64,000 nucleotides of DNA, from the NCBI GenBank assembly GCA_944321945.1, contig CALUNE010000002.1, forward strand, positions 222,287 through 286,286, read 5' to 3'. Under the pieces are notes generated by a model. That model made no database searches and had not been told where the DNA came from. It saw only the letters and a program-made list of their open reading frames with translations. The position numbers and the translations under genes are program-made. This document shows, piece by piece, positions 42,133 through 50,259 of the stretch (position 1 is its first letter; each line of letters opens with the position of its first letter). The stretch is from an uncultured Alistipes sp. GTDB lineage: Bacteria; Bacteroidota; Bacteroidia; Bacteroidales; Rikenellaceae.

Positions 42133-43404
42133 ATGATGAAAAGAATCCGGATGGTTGCCTGGATCGTTCTGTCCCTGACGATAGTCCTGCATGTACAAAC
42201 GTTAAAAGCTCAAGATATGGAAAAACCCCAGAAAGTCAGCCCGTTTCCCGTGGGCGACAAATTACCCGAACAATTTTCGAAATACTTCATCGGCCAGGCC
42301 TGGCTGGCTCCGCTGACCGGCCGGTCGGTCTTGAACGTGCCGGTTTCGAACGTGACCTTCTCGCCCGGATGCCGCAACAACTGGCACAGCCACACGGGCG
42401 GTCAGCTGCTCATTGCCGTCGGCGGCCGGGGTTATTATCAGGCCCGGGGCGAAGAGGCCCGCGAACTGCTGCCGGGCGACATTGTGGAGATTGCGCCCGA
42501 CGTCGAGCACTGGCACGGAGCGGCTCCCGACTGCTGGTTCTCGCATCTGGCCGTCGAGTGCAACCCGCAGACCAACGTCAATACCTGGCTCGAACCCGTG
42601 GACGACGCCCAGTATGCGGCTGCCACGAAGCCGGCTGCTTCCCGGATGGCGTTGCGGGATGACGCCCGGCAACTGCTTGCAACCCTTTTGCCCGGCGAAA
42701 CGTCCATTTTTTGGGGTGAAGATCCCGAACTGGCGGAAATTTTTGTTAATTTTGCACTCGGCGATGTGCCGGCTCACAGCGATCTCGATCTGCGGACCCG
42801 ACTGCTCTGTACACTGGCCTCGGCTGTTGCCACGCAGAGCCGTACGCTTTTCCGTACGACTCTCGAAGCGGCTCTGAACACGGGTGTCACACCCGTCGAG
42901 GTGAAGGAGGTCCTTTATCATGCGGTACCCTACGCCGGAATGGCGCGAGTGGCCGATCTGCTGCGGCTGACCAATGAGACGCTGCGGTCGCGCGGCGTGC
43001 AGCTGCCGCTCGAAGCGCAGGGGACGACCACACGGCAGTCGCGCTTCGAAAAGGGGCTCGACGTGCAGCGTGCGATCTTCGGCGCGGAGAACATCGACGC
43101 CATGCGCGCCGCGGCCCCCGATTCGCAGAAACATATTCAGGACTTTCTGTCGGCCAACTGCTTCGGGGACTACATGACCCGCCGGGGACTGGACGAGGCG
43201 GCCCGCGAACTGGTGACCTTCTCGATTCTCATCTCGCTCGGCGGTTGCGAACCCCAGGTCAAGGGCCACATTGCCGGCAACGTGAAGGTCGGCAACGACA
43301 AGCGGAAACTGCTCGCCGTCGTGACACAGCTGCTGCCGTGGATCGGCTACCCGCGGACGCTGAATGCCATCGGCTGTCTGAACGAGGTGCTGCCCGAAGA
43401 GTGA
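42133..43404 (+). CDS. Exported cupin + double carboxymuconolactone decarboxylase-like protein
   Basis: 423 residues. Signal peptide MMKRIRMVAWIVLSLTIVLHVQTLKAQ. A cupin domain (about 75-150) has NNWHSHTGGQLLIAVGGRGYYQ and the second-motif histidine in PGDIVEIAPDVEHWHG. It is followed by two CMD/AhpD-like helical domains (DLDLRTRLLCTLASAVATQ...EVKEVLYHAVPYAGMARV and DEAARELVTFSILISLGG...VVTQLLPWIGYPRTLNAI). The CMD domains lack the AhpD CxxC pair. Function unknown; such cupin-CMD proteins often sit with Fe-S aldo/keto reductases, as here, pointing to a periplasmic redox pathway (inference). An adjacent second ATG at 42136 is equally possible. Confidence 0.88.
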   Translation: MMKRIRMVAWIVLSLTIVLHVQTLKAQDMEKPQKVSPFPVGDKLPEQFSKYFIGQAWLAPLTGRSVLNVPVSNVTFSPGCRNNWHSHTGGQLLIAVGGRGYYQARGEEARELLPGDIVEIAPDVEHWHGAAPDCWFSHLAVECNPQTNVNTWLEPVDDAQYAAATKPAASRMALRDDARQLLATLLPGETSIFWGEDPELAEIFVNFALGDVPAHSDLDLRTRLLCTLASAVATQSRTLFRTTLEAALNTGVTPVEVKEVLYHAVPYAGMARVADLLRLTNETLRSRGVQLPLEAQGTTTRQSRFEKGLDVQRAIFGAENIDAMRAAAPDSQKHIQDFLSANCFGDYMTRRGLDEAARELVTFSILISLGGCEPQVKGHIAGNVKVGNDKRKLLAVVTQLLPWIGYPRTLNAIGCLNEVLPEE

Positions 43405-43465
43405 CACGGTCCGAATACCGCCCGAGCCGCCCGATGTGATACTTATTATATAAACTCGATAACCC

Positions 43466-45046
43466 ATGTTGCGAAAAATCCGGATCGCACTGGCGATCCT
43501 TTTCTTCGTTCTGATCACGCTGCTGCTGCTCGACTTCACGGGGAGCATCCATGCGTGGTTCGGCTGGATGGCCAAGATTCAGTTCCTGCCGGCCGTGCTG
43601 GCCGTGAATGTCGGCGTGGTGATCTTTCTGGTGGTGCTGACGCTGCTGTTCGGACGTGTCTACTGCTCGGTGATCTGTCCGCTGGGCGTTCTGCAGGATA
43701 TCGTGTCGTGGTTCTCGGGGCGGCGTCGCAAACATCGCAACCGCTTCGTCTACCGTCCGGCCCGGACGTGGCTGCGGTGGACGGTGCTGGTGCTCTTCGT
43801 GGTGGTGATGGCGGTCGGCCTCGGAAGCATCGGCGCCCTGATCGCCCCCTACAGCGCCTACGGACGCATGGTTCAGAGCCTTGTGGCGCCGTTCTATGAC
43901 TGGGGCAACAACCTGCTGGCCTGGGCGGCCGAACGCATGGAGAGCTATGCGTTCTATTCGGTCGATGTCTGGCTGAAGAGCCTTCCGACGCTGTTGATCG
44001 CCCTGGCGACCTTCGTGGTGATCTTCGTGCTGGCCTGGCGGAACGGACGCACGTGGTGCAATACGATCTGTCCGGTCGGGACGGTGCTGGGCGCGCTGTC
44101 GCGTTTTTCGCTCTTCAAGCCGCGTTTTGATCTTGCGAAGTGCAACGGCTGCAAGCTCTGTGCCCGCAACTGCAAGGCCTCGTGCATCGATCCGCAGGCT
44201 CACCAGATCGATTACAGCCGTTGTGTGGCCTGCATGGACTGTCTGGAGCATTGCCGTCAGGGAGCCATCTCCTATACGTGGCGGCGCGGGGTATCGGCTG
44301 CGGCCGGTGAGCAGGCTCCGAAAGCGCCGGAACGTCCGACGGTGAAACCGACCGTACAGGCTGCCGTAACGACTCAGGCTGCCGCAGCCGGCCCGTCGGC
44401 CGATACCGCCACGGCGGTCGATGCCTCGCGCCGCCGCTTCCTCGGCATGGTGGGGCTGTTGGTCGGCACAACCCTGCACGCACAGGAGAAGAAGGTCGAC
44501 GGCGGTCTGGCCCGTATCGAGAAGAAACGCATCCCGGAACGTTCGATGCCGATCGTGCCGCCCGGAGCCCGAGGCCTGCGCGAGTTCCTCACCCACTGCA
44601 CGGCCTGCCAGCTCTGCGTGGCGGTCTGCCCGAACGAGGTGCTGCGTCCGTCGGGCGATCTGATGCGGCTGATGAAGCCCGAGATGTCGTATGAACGCGG
44701 ATATTGCCGTCCGGAGTGTACGAAATGTGCCGAAGTCTGCCCGTCGGATGCCATTCATCTGTCGGATCTGGCCGAGAAGTCCTCGATCCAGATCGGTCAT
44801 GCCGTCTGGATCCCCGAAAACTGCGTGGTCCGGACCGACGGCGTGGCGTGCGGCAACTGTGCCCGCCATTGCCCGGTGGAGGCGATCCACATGGTTGCAT
44901 CCGACCCGTCCGATCCCAAGTCGTTGAAGATCCCGACGGTGGACGAAGCCCGTTGCATCGGTTGCGGGGCATGTGAGAACCTCTGCCCGGCCCGCCCGTT
45001 CAGTGCCATTGTTGTCGAAGGTCATTCGTGTCATAAAACCCTCTAA
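43466..45046 (+). CDS. Membrane polyferredoxin, NapH-NapG-like fusion
   Basis: 526 residues. N-terminal half (1 to about 270): membrane helices with two CxxxCP motifs (CSVICP 67-72, CNTICP 198-203) and two 4Fe-4S sites (CNGCKLCARNC, CVACMDCLEHC), as in NapH/CcoG-type quinol-linked proteins. A Pro/Ala-rich linker (about 285-318) leads to a twin-arginine-like motif RRRFLGMVG at 322-330 with a hydrophobic stretch. A four-cluster NapG-like ferredoxin follows (CTACQLCVAVCP, CTKCAEVCP, CGNCARHCP, CIGCGACENLCP). It probably carries electrons from the quinone pool to the periplasmic side. It lies between the cupin-CMD gene and the Fe-S aldo/keto reductase gene. Confidence 0.88.
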   Translation: MLRKIRIALAILFFVLITLLLLDFTGSIHAWFGWMAKIQFLPAVLAVNVGVVIFLVVLTLLFGRVYCSVICPLGVLQDIVSWFSGRRRKHRNRFVYRPARTWLRWTVLVLFVVVMAVGLGSIGALIAPYSAYGRMVQSLVAPFYDWGNNLLAWAAERMESYAFYSVDVWLKSLPTLLIALATFVVIFVLAWRNGRTWCNTICPVGTVLGALSRFSLFKPRFDLAKCNGCKLCARNCKASCIDPQAHQIDYSRCVACMDCLEHCRQGAISYTWRRGVSAAAGEQAPKAPERPTVKPTVQAAVTTQAAAAGPSADTATAVDASRRRFLGMVGLLVGTTLHAQEKKVDGGLARIEKKRIPERSMPIVPPGARGLREFLTHCTACQLCVAVCPNEVLRPSGDLMRLMKPEMSYERGYCRPECTKCAEVCPSDAIHLSDLAEKSSIQIGHAVWIPENCVVRTDGVACGNCARHCPVEAIHMVASDPSDPKSLKIPTVDEARCIGCGACENLCPARPFSAIVVEGHSCHKTL

Positions 45047-45058
45047 AGTACCGAAAAC

Positions 45059-46438
45059 ATGGAGAAAAACAAGATAGATCGCCGCGAATTTCTGAAGACC
45101 GCCGGCCTTGGCGTGGCTGCTACGACCGCCGCATTGTACGGTTGCACGCCGAAAGATGAAAACAAGATTCCGGCACCCTCCGGCGAGGTCCCGACCGATC
45201 GGATGACCTACCGCACCAACCCGACGACGGGTGACCGCGTGTCGCTGCTCGGATACGGATGCATGCGCTGGCTGCTGCTCGAAAAGCCTGCCGCCGACGG
45301 TAATCCCATCGACCAGCAGACGGTCAATTCGCTGGTCGACTATGCCCTGGAGCACGGTGTCAACTATTTCGATACGGCGCCGGTCTACCTGCAGGGATTT
45401 TCCGAACGTTCGACGGGCATTGCCCTGAAACGCCATCCGCGCGAGAGTTACTTCATCGCCACGAAGATGTCCAACTTCTCGAACTACACCTACGAAAATT
45501 CGGTAGCCATGTACCGGCAGTCGTTCCGCGAACTGCAGGTCGACTATATCGACTATTACCTGCTTCACTCGCTCGGAGGTCGGGGTCTCGAGGCTTTCCA
45601 GGCGCGCTTTGTCGACAACGGCGTGCTGGATTTCCTGCTGCGCGAGCGTGAAGCGGGGCGGATCCGTAATCTGGGTTGGTCGTTTCACGGCTCGAAGGAG
45701 CTCTTCGACCACATGCTCTCGCTGCACGACAGCGGCAGGGCCCGCTGGGATTTCGTCCAGATCCAGATGAACTACGTCGACTGGCACAATGCCACGGGCA
45801 GCCGCGTTACGGCCGAGTATCTCTACGGTGAACTGGCCAAGCGCAACATTCCGGCCGTCATCATGGAGCCGTTGCTTGGCGGACGGCTTTCGCGGCTGAA
45901 CGACTTCCTGGTCGGCCGTCTGAAGGAGCGCCGCCCGACGCAGAGTACCGCTTCGTGGGCCTTCCGTTTTGCAGGTTCCTATCCCGGGGTGCTCACCGTG
46001 TTGAGCGGGATGACCTATCTGGAGCATCTGCAGGACAACATCCGTACCTATTCGCCGCTCGAGGAGCTGACGGACGAAGAGTTTGCCCTGCTGGAGGATA
46101 CGGCTCAGGTGATGCGCCGTTTCCCCACCATCCCCTGCACCGACTGCCAGTACTGCATGCCCTGCCCCTATGGACTGAACATTCCGGCCATCTTCGCCCA
46201 CTACAACAAGTGTGTCAACGAAGGCAACGTCCCCAAGAACAGCCAGGATCCCGAATACCGGAAGGCTCGCCGCGCCTTTCTCATCGGCTACGACCGGTCG
46301 GTGCCGCGTCTGCGCCAGGCGAGCCATTGCATCGGTTGCCGGCAGTGTGTGTCGCACTGTCCACAGCGGATCGATATCCCGAAGCAAATGCACCGGATCG
46401 ACCGTTACGTCGAGCAGCTCAAGCAGAATAAGCTCTGA
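45059..46438 (+). CDS. Exported Fe-S aldo/keto reductase
   Basis: 459 residues. N-terminus has a twin-arginine-type motif DRREFLK (7-13) and a hydrophobic stretch ending in LYGC (Cys29), so a Tat-exported lipoprotein is possible. The aldo/keto reductase TIM barrel (about 50-345) has VNYFDTAPVYLQGFSE, then KRHPRESYFIATKM, VDYIDYYLLHSLGG and RNLGWSFHGSKELF. The C-terminus adds Cys motifs TDCQYCMPCPYGLNIP and CIGCRQCVSHCPQRIDIP, for two 4Fe-4S clusters. Electrons could come from the polyferredoxin encoded 12 bases upstream. Substrate unknown. Confidence 0.9.
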   Translation: MEKNKIDRREFLKTAGLGVAATTAALYGCTPKDENKIPAPSGEVPTDRMTYRTNPTTGDRVSLLGYGCMRWLLLEKPAADGNPIDQQTVNSLVDYALEHGVNYFDTAPVYLQGFSERSTGIALKRHPRESYFIATKMSNFSNYTYENSVAMYRQSFRELQVDYIDYYLLHSLGGRGLEAFQARFVDNGVLDFLLREREAGRIRNLGWSFHGSKELFDHMLSLHDSGRARWDFVQIQMNYVDWHNATGSRVTAEYLYGELAKRNIPAVIMEPLLGGRLSRLNDFLVGRLKERRPTQSTASWAFRFAGSYPGVLTVLSGMTYLEHLQDNIRTYSPLEELTDEEFALLEDTAQVMRRFPTIPCTDCQYCMPCPYGLNIPAIFAHYNKCVNEGNVPKNSQDPEYRKARRAFLIGYDRSVPRLRQASHCIGCRQCVSHCPQRIDIPKQMHRIDRYVEQLKQNKL

Positions 46439-46558
46439 TCCGGACACTCCGCGTGGTCCATTTCGGACCGTTTCACGACCCGTATCGGAACGTAATCCGC
46501 TTGTTCCGGGACGCTGTCCGGCAGCGCCGGGTCGTTCCGCCCGATTGCGTCGATCGTT

Positions 46559-46596
46559 CGGAAGCTCCCGACCGGAATGCCGGTCGGGAGCTTCCG
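46559..46596 (+). terminator. Strong hairpin after the Fe-S aldo/keto reductase gene
   Basis: Perfect 17-bp stem (46559-46575 with 46580-46596) with a 4-base loop, about 120 bases after the stop. No T-run follows, so it is a probable but not canonical terminator. The rest of the 243-base gap holds no gene. Confidence 0.65.
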
Positions 46597-46654
46597 CAAG
46601 ATGCCGCGACGTGATTTTTTACCCTATGTTAATTCTTCCCGACGGCGAAGCCCC

Positions 46655-46662
46655 TATCTTTG
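46655..46662 (+). promoter_or_regulatory. -7 box for the MATE exporter gene
   Basis: TATCTTTG, perfect TAnnTTTG, 19 bases before the ATG at 46682; the 5' leader would be very short. Confidence 0.6.
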
Positions 46663-46681
46663 TCCTCCGAAAACGAAAATC

Positions 46682-48034
46682 ATGAAAGACAGTATCGATT
46701 TCGCACGGATGGATATTCCGCAGCTGTTTCGCCGGCTGCTGATCCCGACGGTGTTGGGAATGGTCTTTTCGGCCGCCTTCGTCATCACGGACGGCATCTT
46801 CGTCGGGCATGGCATCGGCAGTGATGCCCTGGCGGCGGTCAACATCACTTCGCCGCTGTTCCTCCTCAGCACGGGTGTCGGGCTGATGTTCGGCGTCGGG
46901 GCTTCGGTCGTGGCTTCGATCCACCTTTCGCACGGCAAGGTGAAGACCGCGCGGATCAACATTACACAGGCTGCGGTCGTGTCGACGCTGTTGCTGGCCC
47001 TCTACAGCCTTGGTATTTCGCTCTTTGCACCCGAGGTGGCGCGTTTGCTCGGCAGTTCCGACCGACTGATGCCGCTGGCCGTCGAATACATGCGCTGGTT
47101 CGTTCCGTTCCTGCCCTTCAGCGCACTGTTAAGTTCCGGAATGTTCTTCATCCGCCTCGACGGCTCACCCAATTACGCCATGTTCTGCAACGTCGTGCCG
47201 GCCGTCATCAACATCGTGCTGGATTACCTCTTCATCTTCGTCTGCGGCTGGGGCATGCTGGGTGCCGCCCTGGCCACGAGCCTCGGTTATGTCGTCGGCG
47301 CCGCGATGATTGTCGTCTATCTGAGCCGCCGTCGGAACGTCATTCGCTTCTGCCGCGTGAAGACGAGCCGCAAGAGCCTGCAGCTGACCCGTCGCAACGT
47401 CGGTTACATGTGCCGTCTGGGCTTTTCGAGTTTTCTCTGCGAGGCGGCCATTGCCACGATGATGTTTGCGGGCAACTACGTCTTCATCCGCTACCTGGGT
47501 GAGGACGGTGTGGCGGCCTTCAGCATCGCCTGCTACTTCTTCCCGATCATCTTCATGATCAACAACGCCATCGGACAGTCGGCCCAGCCCATCCTGAGCT
47601 ACAACTTCGGCGCCGGGAATTCGGAGCGTGTCCGCAAGGCCTTCCATCTGGCACTGGCCACGGCCGTGAGCGTCGGGGCGTGCATCTTCCTGGTGACGCT
47701 CTTCTTCAGCCGCGGAATCGTCGCCCTGTTCATCGACGACGGCTATCCGGCCTACGCCATGGCCGTCGAAGGGCTCCCGCTCTTTGCCGCCGGGTTCATC
47801 TTCTTTGCCGTCAATATCGTGTCGATCAACTATTTCCAGAGTGTCGAACGGCCGCGCCCGGCCATGACTTTGACCCTTCTGCGCGGCTTCGTCTTTCTGG
47901 TGGGCTGCTTCTTTGGACTGCCCCTTGTGGCCGGTGTGCCGGGTATCTGGCTGGCTGTTCCGCTCTCCGAAGTGCTCACCTTCTGCGTGGTCATCGCCAT
48001 CTATACGCGCGACAGACTGCATCATGCCCGATGA
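46682..48034 (+). CDS. MATE family efflux transporter
   Basis: 450 residues, 12 membrane helices in two pseudo-symmetric halves. IPQLFRRLLIPTVLGMVFSAAFVITDGIFVGHGIGSDALAAVNITSP and FGVGASVVASIHLSHGK are the N-terminal landmarks; GQSAQPILSYNFGAGNSERVRKAF is the conserved motif of the second half. Na+- or H+-driven export of drugs or metabolites. I start at ATG 46682, just after the promoter; the upstream open frame lies across the hairpin and promoter. Confidence 0.93.
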   Translation: MKDSIDFARMDIPQLFRRLLIPTVLGMVFSAAFVITDGIFVGHGIGSDALAAVNITSPLFLLSTGVGLMFGVGASVVASIHLSHGKVKTARINITQAAVVSTLLLALYSLGISLFAPEVARLLGSSDRLMPLAVEYMRWFVPFLPFSALLSSGMFFIRLDGSPNYAMFCNVVPAVINIVLDYLFIFVCGWGMLGAALATSLGYVVGAAMIVVYLSRRRNVIRFCRVKTSRKSLQLTRRNVGYMCRLGFSSFLCEAAIATMMFAGNYVFIRYLGEDGVAAFSIACYFFPIIFMINNAIGQSAQPILSYNFGAGNSERVRKAFHLALATAVSVGACIFLVTLFFSRGIVALFIDDGYPAYAMAVEGLPLFAAGFIFFAVNIVSINYFQSVERPRPAMTLTLLRGFVFLVGCFFGLPLVAGVPGIWLAVPLSEVLTFCVVIAIYTRDRLHHAR

Positions 48035-48102
48035 GGATACCTCCGGACCGCTTGCCGTACAAAAAAAGAGGACTGGCCGGACGGTTTGCCGTCCGCTTTT
48101 CG

Positions 48103-48110
48103 TATCTTTG
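48103..48110 (+). promoter_or_regulatory. -7 box for the Crp/Fnr-type regulator
   Basis: TATCTTTG, perfect TAnnTTTG, 26 bases before the ATG at 48137. A TTTG at 48085-48088 is only 14 bases upstream, closer than the usual -33 distance. Confidence 0.6.
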
Positions 48111-48136
48111 TCCGACGAAATGAAATCGGCACGGCA

Positions 48137-48715
48137 ATGACCACCTTTCTCGAAAAATTCAGCCGCAAATACCACCTTCCGGCAGCCGCCAGCGAACGAT
48201 TGCTGCGGCGGATGGAGTGCCGCACGTTCCGCAAGGGAGACTGCGTGGTGCGTGAGGGTGAGCGGAACCGCGACCTCTATATGGTGAGCCGGGGCATCTG
48301 GCTCGGCCATTACCAGCGCGACGGGATCGATACATCGCTGTGGTTTGCCGGCGAGGGCGAGGCGATCTTCTCAACGCGGGGATATGTCTCCGACCGGCCT
48401 TCGCAGATCACCATCGAGGCGATGTGCGATGCCGAGCTCTATGCCATCTCCCACCCCGAACTGGAGGCCTTTTTCGGCGAATCGGTCGAGGCGGCGAATT
48501 TCGGCCGGCGACTTTTCGAGGAGCAGTTTCTCGATCTGGAGAACTGGCTGCTGGCGGGCGGAGCACCCCGGGCCGAAGAGCGTTACCGGTTGCTGATGGA
48601 GGAGAATCCCGAACTGCTGCGCATCGTACCGTTGAAATATATCGCCTCCTATCTGTGGATCACGCCGCAGTCGTTGAGCCGCATCCGCGCCCGTCTCAAC
48701 CGTCGCAAACCGTAA
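48137..48715 (+). CDS. Crp/Fnr family transcriptional regulator
   Basis: 192 residues. Cyclic-nucleotide-binding-like beta-roll (about 8-115: CRTFRKGDCVVREGERNRDLYMVSRGIWLGHYQRDG) and a C-terminal winged helix (about 150-190: ENPELLRIVPLKYIASYLWITPQSLSRIRARL). No Fnr-type N-terminal cysteine cluster, so it does not look like an oxygen sensor. The effector is unknown. It follows the MATE gene, but with its own promoter. Confidence 0.9.
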   Translation: MTTFLEKFSRKYHLPAAASERLLRRMECRTFRKGDCVVREGERNRDLYMVSRGIWLGHYQRDGIDTSLWFAGEGEAIFSTRGYVSDRPSQITIEAMCDAELYAISHPELEAFFGESVEAANFGRRLFEEQFLDLENWLLAGGAPRAEERYRLLMEENPELLRIVPLKYIASYLWITPQSLSRIRARLNRRKP

Positions 48716-48746
48716 CGCGGACCGTTTTTTCATCTGACGGCCTGCA

Positions 48747-48781
48747 AAAAAGCCTCCGGACACTCGATCCGAAGGCTTTTT
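48747..48781. terminator. Bidirectional terminator between the Crp-type gene and RND operon 2
   Basis: 14-bp stem AAAAAGCCTCCGGA/TCCGAAGGCTTTTT (48747-48760 with 48768-48781) with one mismatch and a 7-base loop, A-rich before and T-rich after. Confidence 0.85.
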
Positions 48782-48807
48782 CGTAATTTCGGCTGCACGG
48801 AGACTGG

Positions 48808-50259
48808 CTATGGCCGGTCGTCGGTCTCCGATACGTTCATCGAGACGGAGTTCTCTTCGGCCGCCTGCCTGAATGCTTCGCGGTCGACATTCCAGCCGCC
48901 GCCCAGCGCCTTGTAGAGCCGAACCAGCGCCAGATGTTCGTTGCGCACGGCGTTGCTCTCCTCGATCTGGGCGTCGAAGAACTTACGCTGGGCGTCCAGT
49001 ACGTCGATGTAGCGAATTACTCCGTTGATATACTGCAACTTGGCCAGAACGACATACTGCCGGGCCGCCTCGCGGAGGTTGTACTTCAGTTCGGCCGTGC
49101 GTCGTACGTTGCGGTAGGCCACCACGGCATCGTTGACCTCCTGGAAGACCTCCAGCACCTTCTGTTCGTACTCCAGCCGGGCTTGATCGTAAGCAGCCAA
49201 TGCGGCGCGGTACTTGGCGCGTTTCGTCCCGAAGGCGAAGAGCGGAGCCGTGAGGTTGCCGGCCATGTAGGTGAATGGCGATTCGAGCAGCCCCTTGAAG
49301 TGACCGTTTTCGACGCCTCCCGTCAGCGTGAAGGTCAACCTCGGGAACCGGTCGGCATAGGCCACCCCTACGGCCGCCATGGCGGCCTGCAACTGCTGCT
49401 CGGACTGCCGCACGTCGGGTCGGCGCTGCAGCAGTGTCGACGAGAGACCGATGGGCAGCGATTCGGGCATGACGATGCTCAGATCCAGTTTGGCCCGTTC
49501 GACCCGATCGGGAAAACCGCCTGCCAACACCGAGATCTGATTCTCCTTCTGGGCGATCTGCATCTCCAGATTCGGGATCAGTGCGGCGGCACTGGCCAGT
49601 TCGACCTTGGCCTGCTGGTAGTTCGTCTCGGAGGTCAGACCTCCTTCGAAACGCAGCCGGGCCTGCTCGACACTCTCCTCGCGGGTTTCGACCGTGCGGC
49701 GGACGATCTGCAGTTCGTTGTCCAGAGCCACCAGCTCGAAGTAGGCCGTGGCGACCTCGGCCACCAGAGCCATCTGCAGGGCCCGGGCCCCCTCGACCGA
49801 GGCCAGATACTCGGCGGCACCCTTGCGTTTGGCCCACCGCAGACTCCCCCACAGGTCGGCCTCCCAGCTCAGACGGGCCTTGATGCCGATTTCGGGGTCG
49901 TTCGAGAATTTCGTATCGGCGTAGTCGTTCGTTTCACGGTTGGCGTAGGCCGTACCGTCGATCGACGGGAGCCGTGCGGCCTTGCTGACGCGATAGAGTT
50001 CTTCGAGCTGCCGTACGCGGGCTTCGGCCGACTGCAGACTGCGGTTGTGTTCGAGCGTGCGTTCGATCAGGCGGCAGAGTGTCGAATCGGAGTAGATCTC
50101 CCACCAGTTTTGGTCGCTGATCGAGAGTGAGTCGCTCTCACCGGCGACGATCTCTCCGGGAACGTCCAGCTCCGGCGACTTGCACTTCTTCTGGATCGAG
50201 CAGCTGCCTGCCGTGAGCAGCAACGCTCCGCATATCATGTATAAGGGAATCCGTTTCAT
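48808..50259 (-). CDS. Outer-membrane efflux lipoprotein (NodT/OprM family), RND system 2
   Basis: 483 residues. Lipoprotein signal MKRIPLYMICGALLLTAGSC. ISDQNWWEIYSDSTLCRLIERTLEHNRSLQSAEARV, LSSTLLQRRPDVRQSEQQLQAAMAAVGVAYADRFPRLTFTLTGG, and YIDVLDAQRKFFDAQIEESNAVRNEHLALVRLYKALGGGW are typical of the family. It overlaps the pump gene by four bases (ATGA at 50256-50259). Last gene of its operon. The C-terminal tail after GGGW is longer than in system 1. Confidence 0.93.
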   Translation of the reverse strand: MKRIPLYMICGALLLTAGSCSIQKKCKSPELDVPGEIVAGESDSLSISDQNWWEIYSDSTLCRLIERTLEHNRSLQSAEARVRQLEELYRVSKAARLPSIDGTAYANRETNDYADTKFSNDPEIGIKARLSWEADLWGSLRWAKRKGAAEYLASVEGARALQMALVAEVATAYFELVALDNELQIVRRTVETREESVEQARLRFEGGLTSETNYQQAKVELASAAALIPNLEMQIAQKENQISVLAGGFPDRVERAKLDLSIVMPESLPIGLSSTLLQRRPDVRQSEQQLQAAMAAVGVAYADRFPRLTFTLTGGVENGHFKGLLESPFTYMAGNLTAPLFAFGTKRAKYRAALAAYDQARLEYEQKVLEVFQEVNDAVVAYRNVRRTAELKYNLREAARQYVVLAKLQYINGVIRYIDVLDAQRKFFDAQIEESNAVRNEHLALVRLYKALGGGWNVDREAFRQAAEENSVSMNVSETDDRP

